DNA of 64,000 nucleotides, taken from the NCBI GenBank assembly GCA_023014335.1, contig JAECYW010000018.1, forward strand, positions 1,488,001 to 1,552,000, written 5' to 3'. Within the stretch, counting starts at the first letter, position 1. Each line of letters opens with the position of its first letter. The notes under the pieces were generated by a model. That model saw nothing but the letters and a program-made list of their open reading frames with translations, ran no database searches and was not told where the DNA came from. Origin of the DNA: Galerina marginata (lineage: Eukaryota; Basidiomycota; Agaricomycetes; Agaricales; Galerinaceae). The position numbers were made by a program, and so were the translations under genes. Below are positions 43,848 through 55,990 of this stretch, piece after piece.

Positions 43848-44464
43848 TCAATCAAGCTTGGTGATTACAAAAAGGTCCTGGGGACGGTAAGTCGGGGGAA
43901 AAGAACGTCCCACAATATATCGTTTTATGGTAATCTGCAACACGTTCGGTGAGGTCATCCTCCACTCGAACAGGTACAGTAAAAACACTCACCTGTTGTC
44001 CTACGTCAGGACTAACGGCGGCCTGCCATCCTTCACCTGTATCCTTCTCGAGACTTATACTAAGTGGAAAAGTGAGTAACTATTTCCGCCCTAGAGAATA
44101 CAACCTTACATATATGTATCTTGCCCTTGGTGAAATTGTGGGTTAATCCTCCATTTCGTTGGCGGAGGCTGGTCGAGCAGGACCGCATTTACCAGTTTGT
44201 TGATATCCGCGGTGCGACCGCCACCAATCGTTAAAATGTAGGTGCCATCGGTCAACGCTTCAATGGTCCACTGGCGTATGATTAGTTTTTTTGCCTCAAC
44301 AGTTATATTAAACACCAAAATCACTGTACCTCGGGAGGATCAGCCTCTTTTGGCCGGAGGACAACCTGCTTGGGCCTCAGGGAGCGGTCTTCATTCGCCT
44401 TGCGTCCGACGAATAGATTGCCTGCCTTACTAGCAATGGTATAATTACCTGTCTGAAGATCCAT
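43848..44464 (-). CDS. Beta-trefoil protease inhibitor, I66 (cospin) type
   Basis: Four exons, 44464-44330, 44270-44110, 44059-43993 and 43934-43848, join in frame to 149 residues. It opens MDLQTGNYTIASKAGNLFVG and continues with EDRSLRPKQV, then WTIEALTDGTYIL, PPPTKWRI and C-terminal PPTYRPQDLFVI. This pattern of GxYTI and W-x-I strands and the size fit the mushroom beta-trefoil serine-protease inhibitors of the cospin/I66 type. There is no signal peptide, as usual for these cytosolic defence proteins. Introns are 50-60 bp. The reactive loop cannot be assigned by eye. It is divergent in context from the F-box gene next to it. Confidence 0.75.
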
Positions 44465-47400
44465 ATCCGCTGGAGATGGCGAAAGGGTATGGGTTAACTG
44501 GTACTGCAGTACGACATACGAGCGAGTATTTATCTTCCCGTCCATCATAACCTCGAGCTCAGACTAACTAGGAATGGGAGATTTAGACGGTACATTCACT
44601 AACATTACAAACTAAATGGAAGGATAGAGTTCTGAAACGTCCATAAAATCCCTCTCGACTGGTCTCATACTTCCCTTCAACTCGGCTCTCCATACTCGAA
44701 TACAATCAGACTCACGATACGCATTATTCCATGACAAGTTGATGTCTTGGATTGTTTATTCTTGGAGGACTTTGGGAGATTCCGGCTGTGTGGCGATCAG
44801 ATTTATGATGTTTAAAAAGACATTGTCAAAACTTCTTATTTTATAGCGGTGAATCTAAGCAGTAAAATAGGCGCCGGCGGAGTTCTCATTACATCGTCCA
44901 GTTACTGGATCCGTGTTCTAATTATCATACTTTGGCTATGCTATCTTCGTATTTCAATTCTTCTGCTTATGCGATGACCCTCCAAGATTATCAATCATAT
45001 CATGCACCACGTACTTCCCGCTCATTGCGAATATCGCGTGACAGTACAGGATGAACGCTCGTATACCAAGCAAGCACCATTGCCCATGGTACGCGGATAC
45101 CTGGCTTAAATGCAGGATGACTGTTCGCACGTCGGCAAAGAAACATTCAAGTTGGACAACGGGGCCGGGCCCGGGGGATGGCGGATTGTGCCAGCAAGCA
45201 CAACAGGAACGAAAAAAATCATCAATCCGTCGTTCGTCGGCTATCCACGATCGACGACAGGATTCGATCCACGTTGGCGTCGATGTTGATCCCGACATTT
45301 TCAGATTAAAGCTTGAAGATCGCCTGCCGAGATCGAAATGCGGGCTGTGGCATCCGCGCCCACGTCCCCGCCCGTCCCCGCCCCACTGAACTCATCAACG
45401 TTCGACCTCCATCCCCATCTCCACCACTTCTTCGCGCCCGCCCCGCTCCTGCTCCAGCAGCTCCGGCTCACACATAACTAGTCATCCAGTCAACGACGTC
45501 AACGTTGAGGGCAGGAGCAGCAGCAGGGAACGGCGGGCTAGGAACCAGACGGCGCCGAATCGTCGATGACGATGACAAGTAGGCGTAGGTGTCGAACTAG
45601 GCGTCGTGGTTATAGCTGTAGTTGCAGGCGAGGCTGTACTCAGAATACCATGTGTACTGGCGCGTCGGGGTTTGGTGTTGGGTGTTGGCTGCACGACGGG
45701 ATGGGCTGTTACGGAGAGATGGCGATGCGGGGACGGGATGAGCTGGTACGGGGAGGGACGGGACGGGATGGAGTGAGACGGGGCGGGGTAGGGCGAGGAG
45801 GAGTGGGATTGGAGTTGTACGAACGGGTCTAAACAGAAAGGGAAAGCAAAAAGCGGAACCGCCAATCCGCCATTTGTCGGGTGGCAGAATGCACGGAATT
45901 CGAAAAAGGAAGATGGAGGAAAGTAGAGGGATGCCTGGGCACCAGGTCGACGTTCGGACCTGGAACGTGGGTGGAGGCATGGGCATGGTACCCAGGTCGT
46001 CCTGCCGATGGGGGCAGTCGACATTGAAGAGAAGGGTGTCGTTGTATATGCAGGCTATGAGAGGAGAGGAAAGGGGAGCACGAAGATCAGCTGCGGCCCG
46101 CGGACCAACAGGCTGCACGGAAGAACGAAAGATCTTGAAGACGGTCAAATGAATACGTGTGAGTGACGACAACGGGTAGTTGGCACCTGAAGGAAACGTT
46201 CTCGAGGCAGCGTACGGGCGATCGAAAGAGGGCAGCCCTAGCCAATCATGCATCCATCGCCCATCCCCTTCCGCATCCGCGCTCGCATCGCATCAGATCG
46301 CTTCTCCTTCCCACATCCAGCCCTACCGCCGTCGCCATCGCCGCCGCCCCAAAACTCCATCCTCATCTTCGTCTTCTGCACCCCGAATCTGGCATGTATG
46401 CGTCAGGAAACATCCTCACCGCGCCGGGGCATCCTCCATTATGCAGACAGGCAGATCCTGAAGCAAAGAGAGGAGGATGCAGGACACAGTCTCCATCATC
46501 GAATGTTCCTCGTATTCATCGCTGACGTCCATGGACCAGATTTCCAACTTCGTACGAAGGCGCGGGCTTCGAGAGGGCCCTTCCTAGTGCTCGTGCAGCT
46601 AAAACGATAGCGACAACCCCAGCTCTACCAGCACACCGTCATCCTCTTCGGGTCGGGTGAGTTCAGAAGTACGCGGAGACACAGTCAACGTTGGGAGGAT
46701 GAACGTGCGATGTCGATTACCGGGCGATAAAGACGGCACAAATACCTGCAGCTGGTACTTCTGGTGTGGCTCTCACCGTTCCAGAGCCATAACCTGATAT
46801 GAATGCGGAATGTCGAGCGTTCGAGCGAGTGGGTTTTGCTGCTTCTCTGGACCGAATGCCTTAGTGACGAAGAAAAAGGGGGGGAGAAAAGGGCTGAACG
46901 ACTTTAAGCTGGGCTGTAGGTAGCAATGACTTCCCAAGCTTCCGCCGCTGGTGGTCGTAGGTAAACTTGAGGTAGGCTTCTGGTTCAGAAAAGGAGGTCG
47001 AGGAAGGGTTGGGAGGGATGCAGGAATGGATCGGAGGCTCCAACTTTGGCGTGGCTCTAACGCGATGACGGTCGGAAGGGGTTAGAGAGCGCATCATGGG
47101 TATGAACCGAATGCCAATGATAATAGGATTCGTGTGGAGTCGCGTCGTTGGTAAAGAGGAATGCTTTTGGGCTTCTCGAGGTTGACGTTGAAGCAGCAGA
47201 GCTATGCCGTCAGAGATAGTCGCAAGTCGTTCGAACTGGTGTAAAAACACCTAGAAGAAGCAAAGGATAACACGAGTAAGCTTTTAATCGCTCGTATCCT
47301 ACTTTCAGCACTCACCTATCGTCTATTGCGGACCAAGGAAGAAAGACCCGACCGATTGAGCCAAGCAGGATCCGGGAGGCAGAGGAGAGGACACCGGTGG

Positions 47401-47516
47401 TCAGCACAATTCAACCAGTCGAGGGTTGACAACCGAAAAATGTACAAGCGTGCATAATCAAGAAGGGAAGGCGTCGTATGCAACGTTGAGAAGGAGGAAC
47501 GAATTTCGGGCGTTCA
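44465..47516. other. No confident gene
   Basis: A GC- and CT-rich tract at 45350-46600 yields overlapping frames up to 218 codons on both strands with low-complexity Pro/Ser/His/Arg content and no domain. A splice-like block at about 47250-47330 parallels FRR copy B at 25590-25660 (GACGATAGGT). Confidence 0.35.
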
Positions 47517-47610
47517 ATATTTGCTTCGGGGGGCGAACCAAATACTTGGACAGGCTAATTACATAAGATAATGCCTGCTATTTTTGGAAGCTTGGTCCTG
47601 CCTGTGAATT
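47517..47610 (+). repeat. Dispersed repeat FRR, copy E (partial)
   Basis: ATATTTGCTTCGGGGGGCG, AACCAAATAC, ACATAAGATAATG and CTATTTTTGG follow the family order. Confidence 0.6.
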
Positions 47611-47792
47611 CGGACGATCGGGGACACTCTCCACGCTCTGAATCATTCTCTATTCTCTTGCGTTTATTTCACTCCATGTACCGTTAATATTTCAAATCTT
47701 CCTCACATCGTTCCTCATATCTTCCACTTCAAATAAATAAATAAAAACAAGGAACCCTCATAGGACGATAGGACGAGTTCCAATTTCCAAAC

Positions 47793-47850
47793 TTCCAATC
47801 AATGTATTTCGAGAGTAAGGGACCTTACTCTCGGAATATATTGATTGGAA
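47793..47850. repeat. 58-bp hairpin
   Basis: TTCCAATCAATGTATTTCGA pairs with the reverse complement of the right half, and the centre is GAGAGTAAGG-ga-CCTTACTCTC. It lies about 170 bp outside the foldback element and is unrelated to the other hairpins. Confidence 0.75.
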
Positions 47851-48507
47851 CTTGCGTCTGGAAAACACCGGCGTAGAGTTTCCATTGCTCACACTTTACC
47901 TTCGTGGATCCTTGAGCTTCCTTGAGCTCTAGGTTCTCATTGGATCCCCCGCAGGTTGCCAAATGACAAACGTCGACTTTTGGTATGTCTCCTCCTCTTT
48001 CTTCCAAGTCGTTCTCCTCACATAGGGAAGCTACATTGTAGCGAATGTATCGGTCCATTGAACGTTTACAATGTGCCGACTGTATCGAGGTCAATGAATT
48101 CAATGAACGGTCACCTACCACATAAACGGCTTCGGCGCAACCAGACGGGCCCGTTCGGCCTCAAAACTGGGGCCGCTCGGCGTCATGAGTACCCGGCTTC
48201 GTAAATAAACAGTGAAAGGGCGGCCACCTGTATGTCGGCATGAGCTATAAGGTATATAATAATGGCTACGGTGTATTTTATAAGAATTCCGATCAGAGAA
48301 AACTGGTGTATGAGGCACCAAGCGGTATCAAATATTTGTGCGGCATCGGCGAATCGACGGCGATTCGTTTTGCGAGGCTTTTAATGCCCTGTGATGCGAG
48401 ATTATAAAGTGTAGAACTAATAGCTAAGGTGTATCTTATAAAATGAATTCAATGAACGACACCTACCGCGGGCACGGCCTTGAAAATGGCGCCGTTCGGC
48501 GTTGCTT

Positions 48508-50778
48508 CATCAGGAAAACGGTTTTCGGCCATAGTTTCGGCCTATTTATATAGCCCCACATAGTCTCTATAGGTTCACGTAGGTTGAGCGACACCTTCCC
48601 AGGTTGTGTAGGCTCTATAGCTCGTACAGTACACTAAATAAACCTAATGTAGATTGTCAAACCTACAGTGTTACGGAGTGCACCTTATTATGACATTCTC
48701 AGTTCATAGGAGATGTTGATAAGTTCATTTGTATATTGATGAATCAACTACGAACAGGGAACTAGAGGTAATTAAATACGAAGATATGGAGGTGGGGGCA
48801 GTAACACCACGTCGGACACGCACCGCGTAGCCATCACTGACACGGGAGGGGGGAGAGTTGAATCGACAGCGGAGAATGTAGCTGCATCAACAACCGTAAA
48901 AGAGGACGGAGTCAAAAGCCACCACAGCAGTGAAGCAGGGTGGGGATGGGTCACTCTAACAAGGCGCTCACGAGTTCTGAGATTTCGAGGGAAACAAAGA
49001 GTTAGCAGGGTTGAATGTGGTGCTAATGGGTCACGCACCTCGGGTCCTTCAATGCATTCCTCAGTTCCCACTGGCTCCATAGCCGTTGTCATTCGCCATC
49101 GGGATGTCGGTGTGCTACACTCAGACATTCAAATAACGGGGAGTGCCGACACTGAACGAGAATCAGTGGGTGGTGTAAAACAAAGGGCCGGCAATAGGGT
49201 GGGGAGCGACGGTACTCAGACGCCAGCCTTATGGTTTCTGCATAAATGGGTTGGAAGTGGTCAGTTACATTGAATGGGTTAAATAATGGACTGCGCAGCT
49301 ATGGTAGCTGTGTAGCGGGAGTGTCAGCATCCGTTTGTCGGTGTGGGTGTTGAAATGGTTGAAGGTAGAGGAGCCGCAGCTAACTTGAATGGAAGGCTGG
49401 TGGAAGGCACAAGATTGATCGAGTTGCGTCAGAAATGTTTAAGTCAGTTCAAACTCCGACACACGTGACGTTGTTGATTGTGGTTGAATACTGCCAGAAC
49501 TGTGAGAAATCAACGAAACTCAACTTGAACTCATTCCACCACCTCCCCGTCCTTTGCTTTTGACTGTTCGTGGCACCTTTGCTCGCTGCCCGTCTCTTGA
49601 CCTTTGACCGCAACTACTTTCACCAAGACACGTCACCTCTCCGCGCGTCGACCACGTCTGCACGAGCGACACCCAGGCACGTTATTGGTGGAGTCCATCC
49701 AGGCAACCCTTGTAGCTTGGTTGCTTGAATGATGTGACAAGCGTAAGTCTTTCATTACGTTTCTTAACTTGTAGTTGATTTTCTCAGTTCTTTGCAGCTT
49801 GCAGATGCATTCACTGCCCGCGTAAGTCGTATATTTCTATTTCTGATATCTTTTAAGGTTCAACCTCCCCCAGTTTGCCTCACTCACGTTGGGTACGCCA
49901 GCCATTCCACGTAGCATGCACGGCCTGACCCCGTAAGCCCCCCCCCCCCTCCGGAAATCCTCCCCACCGGGCCACCTTGCTCAACTGACGCCGCGCATGC
50001 CAGTCGTGCCACATAGCATGGCCACCTGCCTCGCAAACTTCACGCGAACCCACCGTATATGTCATCCGTGCCACGTAGAGCGCCTGCTCATCCCATAAAC
50101 TCTCCGCGAAGGAACTGCGTAAGCCGCCTCTGCCTCCCCAGCTTGCCCAGCTGACGCTGTGCATGCCAGCCATGGCAGTAGCTTGCTTGCGCTGCAATTG
50201 ACGCCGTAAGCCCGCATCCACTCCCCATTGTGCCCCGCTGACAACCGCGTAGGTCAGCCGTCCACGTCGCCCGTTCACCTGCAACCTGCGCCCCACTGAT
50301 ACCTGCGAAACCGACTTAATCGCTTAACATTTTTTGCATAAAAATTGTTGTCCTCGGCTCCTCGCAGATCTAATTGCTGGTCAGTCCTACGTTAATGTGA
50401 CGTCGAAGCTGCGAAGGAGTGGGGGGGTCTGGTGCTTTCGGAAGAGTGATCTCCTGGTGCTTTGCGAAATTGTGGTCCTGCCATACTAATAAAATTGGGA
50501 ATCCTCGTATATACCATTTATCCCGGGATGTGTAGTAATTGACAATTTTATGACACATTTTTTCCTACCTACGTTTGCCTACCTAGGGCTATAAGATGCT
50601 AAATTGGTGGACCTATGGCTGCCTACTGTAACCTATATTCCGTTGGCTGTTGCCTACAGAGACCAATATTCCGCTGGCTGTTGCCTACAAAGACCAATAT
50701 AAAGGGGGGTTGCCTAACAGGCTACACATACTACATAGGCTCTATAGGCCTACTTAGGCATCTGGCGTTTTCCTGATG
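48508..50778. mobile_element. 2.27 kb element inserted in the left foldback arm
   Basis: The right arm shows the empty site (reverse complement GGCGTTGCTTATCACACGGC). In the left arm GGCGTTGCTT and TTATCACACGGC are separated by this interval. The ends are CATCAGGAAAACG and its inverse (13 bp). Shared flank is only TT, so the target duplication is about 2 bp. Subterminal sequence on both sides is rich in CTATAGG/TAGGC motifs in both orientations. Short duplication plus subterminal motifs recall CACTA-like elements, without proof. No transposase is seen; small frames at 48772-49273 are unrecognised. Confidence 0.85.
49880..50300. repeat. Degenerate minisatellite
   Basis: Repeating units of roughly 70-90 bp share blocks such as CTGACGCCGCGCATGCCAG, GTGCCACGTAGC and CGTAAGCC. 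A run of C occurs near 49939. This explains the Trp/Arg/Gly-rich antisense open frame there. Confidence 0.6.
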
Positions 50779-51229
50779 TTATCACACGGCATCGGCAAGT
50801 ACAGATTTTCAAATTGTCTCAGGGAAATATGAGTCCTTCGGCATACATAGCATAGTGTCCTAGTATTTATAATGTAGCTATTTAAAAGGAATAAACCGAG
50901 TAAGTCTGCCAGCACCATGAGTGAGAACTTGAAGAGGCCTCGGCTTCGGCATTGGCAATGATCAGCATTGTCAACCTGCTGAATTTTTTAGCAGACATAC
51001 ATTATAGCATGGGTATGTAATATATTGAAGCTTGTTGAATTGCAGCTACAAGGCCTCGTAACTTTGAGCAAAGTTGGCCTCGGCTTCGGCTTGGCACCTT
51101 GGGAAATGCAAGTATGTTAAGTAACACAGGAGATGGGTTCGGGTACATATACAATTGTCGGCTTTGGCACTGGCATCGGCTCCAGCAAATTGGCCAGCAT
51201 GCAGATCACGGCTTCGGCTTCGGCATCGG

Positions 51230-52190
51230 CTACGGGTAGGTGCTGAGATACCCGCGGGTTCGGCATACCCAAAACAATTCACGGGGAAGGGAACGGGAAC
51301 GACTCGCATACTAATAACCTTCAAAACAAGCCAAAGAACACATTTTTTGAGCCAAAATTGAATGGGTTACAGCCAATTTCGTGAAATTCATCGAAATCGG
51401 CAATAGCTCATTCAGTTCTCAACCATTTTGGCTGGTCTCGGGCTTGTTTTGACGGGTAAACCATGCCAGTAATCATTGTCATTTTCGGCATTGTCAAATA
51501 CCTGATTACCCAGCAAATGTCGGCTTCGGCTTAGGGTTTGCCGACGGCTTCGGCAACAGGTAGACGCTGAGATACCCGCGGGTTCGGCATACCAAAACAG
51601 GTTACGGGTAAGGAAGCGGGAATGACTTGCATACTCATAACCTTCAAAACAAGCTCAAGAATACTTTTTTTGAGCCAGAATTGAATGAGTTACGGCCAAT
51701 TTCGTGAAATTCATCGAAATCGGCAATAACTCATTCAGTTCTCAACCATTTTGGCTGGTCTTGGGCTCGTTTTCATGGGTAAACCCATGCCATTTTCGGC
51801 GTTGTCAAATACCCAATTGCCCAAAAAATATCGTCTTCGGGGCATCAGCTTCAGCCAATCAGCCAGTGTGCAAATCACGGCTTCGGCATTGGCTATGGGT
51901 AGGTGCTGAGATACCTGCGGGTTCGGCATACCAAGAAATTGTCACGGGAAAGGGAACGGAAATGACTCGCATACTTATAACCTTCAAAACAAGCCAAAGA
52001 ACACATTTTTTGAGCCAGAATTGAATGAGTTACGGCCAATTTCGTGAAATTCATCAAAATCGGCAATAACTCAGTCAGTTCTCAACCATTTTGGCTGGTC
52101 TCGGGCTCATTTCGACGGGTAAACCTGTGCCAGTAGCCATTGTTATTGACGGCATTGTCAAATGCCTGTTTACCCAGCGAATGTTGGCTT
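51230..52190. repeat. Tandem units of about 310 bp in the foldback element
   Basis: Three units share GAGATACCCGCGGGTTCGGC, CATACTAATAACCTTCAAAAC, TTGAATGGGTTACAGCCAAT (with variants) and CTCAACCATTTTGGCTGGTC. Two inverted units lie in the right arm (about 53500-54030), and a strongly diverged one near 52600-52790. Confidence 0.8.
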
Positions 52191-52224
52191 CGGCTTCGGC
52201 TTCGGCCTCAGCATAGGCATTCCA

Positions 52225-52450
52225 AATGAAGGTTTTCTTACCGGAGGCCTTTTAAAAAGTGCCTCTGGTAAGAAAACCTTCATTCAAAAAAGTGGATTGG
52301 AGCAAGATAGATTGGGAAACAGTAGAATTCGACTAAAAAACGATAGATGAACACATTCTTGACTACGTTCTTTTGATTTACAGCATTTTAGACACATATA
52401 ATTAAGAAAATTACTTTCTAGTGTGTATAGTATATGAATTACCAATGACC
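52225..52450 (+). repeat. Hairpin repeat R52, full copy in the foldback loop
   Basis: Hairpin arms AATGAAGGTTTTCTTACCGG and CTGGTAAGAAAACCTTCATT are followed by TTTTGATTTACAGCATTTTAGACACATATAAT and about 60 bp more, as at 9576-9795. Similarity may continue to about 52480, as at 10836-10870. Confidence 0.8.
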
Positions 52451-53489
52451 TGTTGATTCTATCTATGCAGGTTTCCAACCCGCTCAAACCCTTACCTGTA
52501 CCCTCAAAAAACCCTTGCATTTCCCTATTACCAACTCGGCATCGGCATCGGCATCAAAAACATCTGCCTTAAATATGGCCATTGGCTTTGATATTTAGAC
52601 CTGGTCAAGGGAAGGGGTACCAATTGGTATGGATATTCAACGTCCATACCTGTGATCTTCAAAACAAATCCAAGAACATATTTTTTGACTGACAACTGAC
52701 TGAGATACAACTGAATTCGTGAAACTCATTAAAATCAGCTCTATCTCACTTATTTCACGGACATTTTGGATGTTACTGGACCTGTTTTGAGGGGGTACAC
52801 ACTTGCAAGTTGCTGGTATTGGTCTGTACAGGTAGTACTATGGGTACATGCTGAAATTCCCTTGTGTGATTGCTTATTATTACACGTATTGCGGGATCTC
52901 GGACATCCAGGATATTGTTACTACATGTATAGGCTCACAGTAACTTATCTGGTATTTGAAACAATACTTTTTTAAGGTCTAAAGACAGAATACTGTAGGA
53001 ATATATCTATAAATGTACCATGCAAAAGGAATTTCCTTAGAAGTTCAGCCCAAAAATGTTATAAGCCAAACTGTCTGTGATGCCGATGCCGATGCCGATG
53101 CCAAGGTGGTAGGGAGATTTGAGGGATTAGAAACCTCAAGAGCACAGGTACGGTACATGAGTGCAGAGTGACTTGCATACCCACAAGCCCCGAAACTTTT
53201 TGTTTCGTGGAGCATTGAGTGAGTTAGCCAATTTAGTGAAGCCGAAATCTATGAAGCCGAGGCCCGAGGTCAATGCCTAGGCCAACTTCACTCATAATGT
53301 TGCCGGTGCCAATGCCAATGACCAGCTTAAATTTCAATGCCATTGTTTTGGAAGATTGGAAGCCAATACCACCAGCAGATATATTTTTAGTATCAGCAAC
53401 ATTTAATACTGATGTTTTGATAGGATGTTTCTATAATTCAATATTGGTGCCTATGCCGAAACTGATGTCAAAGCCGAAGCCGAAGCCTT
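52451..53489. other. Foldback loop; simple repeats, no gene
   Basis: Contains short GGCATC/GATGCC and AGCCGA hexamer runs (about 52540, 53083 and 53470) and AT-rich sequence. Frames are short and featureless. Confidence 0.5.
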
Positions 53490-54981
53490 CAAAATGAGCC
53501 CAAGAGCAGACAAAATCGTTGAGGACTGAATGAGTTATTGCCGATTTTGATGAATTTCACGAAATTGGCCATAACTCATTCAATTCTGGCTCAAAAAAAG
53601 TATTCTTGAGCTTGTTTTGAAGGTTATGAGTATGCAAGTCATTCCCGCTTCCTTACCCGTAACCTGTTTTGGTATGCCGAACCCGCGGGTATCTCAGCGT
53701 CTACCTGTTGCCGAAGCCGTCGGCAAACCCTAAGCCGAAGCCGACATTTGCTGGGTAATCAGGTATTTGACAATGCCGAAAATGACAATGATTACTGGCA
53801 TGGTTTACCCGTCAAAACAAGCCCGAGACCAGCCAAAATGGTTGAGAACTGAATGAGCTATTGCCGATTTCGATGAATTTCACGAAATTGGCTGTAACCC
53901 ATTCAATTTTGGCTCAAAAAATGTGTTCTTTGGCTTGTTTTGAAGGTTATTAGTATGCGAGTCGTTCCCGTTCCCTTCCCCGTGAATTGTTTTGGGTATG
54001 CCGAACCCGCGGGTATCTCAGCACCTACCCGTAGCCGATGCCGAAGCCGAAGCCGTGATCTGCATGCTGGCCAATTTGCTGGAGCCGATGCCAGTGCCAA
54101 AGCCGACAATTGTATATGTACCCGAACCCATCTCCTGTGTTACTTAACATACTTGCATTTCCCAAGGTGCCAAGCCGAAGCCGAGGCCAACTTTGCTCAA
54201 AGTTACGAGGCCTTGTAGCTGCAATTCAACAAGCTTCAATATATTACATACCCATGCTATAATGTATGTCTGCTAAAAAATTCAGCAGGTTGACAATGCT
54301 GATCATTGCCAATGCCGAAGCCGAGGCCTCTTCAAGTTCTCACTCATGGTGCTGGCAGACTTACTCGGTTTATTCCTTTTAAATAGCTACATTATAAATA
54401 CTAGGACACTATGCTATGTATGCCGAAGGACTCATATTTCCCTGAGACAATTTGAAAATCTGTACTTGCCGATGCCGTGTGATAAGCAACGCCGAACGGC
54501 GCCATTTTCAAGGCCGTGCCCGCGGTAGGTGTCGTTCATTGAATTCATTTTATAAGATACACCTTAGCTATTAGTTCTACACTTTATAATCTCGCATCAC
54601 AGGGCATTAAAAGCCTCGCAAAACGAATCGCCGTCGATTCGCCGATGCCGCACAAATATTTGATACCGCTTGGTGCCTCATACACCAGTTTTCTCTGATC
54701 GGAATTCTTATAAAATACACCGTAGCCATTATTATATACCTTATAGCTCATGCCGACATACAGGTGGCCGCCCTTTCACTATCTATTTACAAAGCCGGGT
54801 ACTCATGACGCCGAGCGGCCCCAGTTTTGTGGCCGAACAGGCCCGTCTGGTTTCGCCGTAGCCGTGTATGTGGTAGGTGACGGTTCATTGAATTCATTGG
54901 CCTCGATACAGTCGGCACATTGTAAACGTTCAATGAGCCGATACATTCACTACAATGTAGCTTCCCTATGTGTTCTCCTCA

Positions 54982-55539
54982 TTAGCATGACGAACTTAGG
55001 CTCCGCTAATGGCAGATAAAAGTGTTCAGTCAGCCTCCCGTATCCTCTTCTTCTATCCCACCTACCTTTTATCGGCGCTCGTCTCATTCTCTTGCTTCAA
55101 TCTTCGCCATCTGGCGTTCGGAGGCTGCTTCTCCTTCCCCAAACCGGCGGGTCCACAGAAATGCGATCTTTCAGACTCGAGTCAAATCCGAACTCCAACG
55201 ACCTCGTCCGCCTGAAAACGACGCATCTATGCAGCTCTTCATAAAGAGGTTCGTGTGCGTTACAGTAAACATAAATCACTAGGTCGTGAAAGTACTCCAC
55301 CCCAAGTTACGCTTGACGATTGACCGGTACGCTTTGAAATGAAGTGATTGTTGCGCTTGTACTCAGAATCGGGCGTAGGTGGAACATTCGTGCCTTGACT
55401 GTCGCCGTAGTTGGTGCTTGAACAGCTAACTATCCGTGCATATATGCAGCTAGGCGAGTCGAAGGTCACTTTTTGCTGGAGCAGCTCGAATCCACCAGAC
55501 GAAAAAAAACGTCGATGGACTACCCAGTACCTCGACCGC
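54982..55539. other. Right flank of the foldback element; no gene seen
   Basis: Short overlapping frames on both strands without features. Confidence 0.35.
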
Positions 55540-55990
55540 TTGTGGATCAGTATCTTCGGATTGGACTAGCGATTTTGTTGGTCAGAGCTGGGCCCGAGTT
55601 CCATGATCGAGTTCCATGACGAATGACGAAGATGCTTGGCCGTTCCGGATCTTCGGAAGACAAGTCTGTGGGGAAAGAGAAGGGAGTGAAGAAAGTCAGT
55701 AATGTTCGAGCGAGAAGGTGATAAAATGAAGGAGGAAATAATAAAAAAGAGACTTTAGAATCGGGGCTATCGAACCCAGTGGAGAACGGCGCTGAGCAGC
55801 CAGATCAAACTCGACGGAATGAAGATTGAGAATAGAAGATTTGGAATGAAATAATATAAATCCCAATCCCGAAATGACTCACCAAACGTCGCTCATCTGA
55901 GGTTGGAATTGAGTTGTGAAGGGGCGATATCGAGTGTCCAACAGAAGACGTCAGGATGTTTGAACTTAATTCGGGGTGTCAACACGTTGA
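55540..55990 (+). repeat. Duplicated sequence, right copy (unoccupied outer-element site)
   Basis: Uninterrupted counterpart of 3540-3957 plus 14930-14958. TGTTTGAAC occurs once (55957-55965) and runs directly into TTAATTCGGGGTGTCAACAC. Confidence 0.75.

Larger units (their letters stand above)
48020..54971. mobile_element. 6.95 kb foldback (MULE-like) element with about 1.48 kb arms
   Basis: The ends are ACATAGGGAAGCTACATTGT and its inverse. A 9-bp duplication, GTTCTCCTC, flanks them (48011-48019 and 54972-54980). The right arm is continuous (about 53490-54971). The left arm is the inverse, split by a 2.27 kb insertion (48020-48507 plus 50779 to about 51775). Inner arm parts are essentially identical (the same 92-residue frame is read at 51046-51324 and 53940-54218); outer parts are a few percent diverged. 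The loop holds tandem repeats and one R52 copy but no transposase. A 9-bp duplication with very long TIRs suggests a non-autonomous Mutator-like element. Confidence 0.88.

Noticed and set aside
45482..46610. Overlapping frames up to 218 codons on both strands
   Set aside because: GC- and Pro/Ser/Arg-rich low complexity explains the openness; no domain.
49880..50296. 138-codon Trp/Arg/Gly-rich minus frame
   Set aside because: Product of a degenerate minisatellite.
51046..51361. Identical 92-codon and 68-codon frames in both foldback arms
   Set aside because: They arise from GGCTTC hexamers and tandem units within a duplicated non-coding arm; no start context, domain or splice signal supports them.
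51230..54030. Regularly spaced direct repeats resembling a CRISPR array
   Set aside because: Units of about 310 bp, eukaryotic context and location in transposon arms; no short repeat-spacer pattern.
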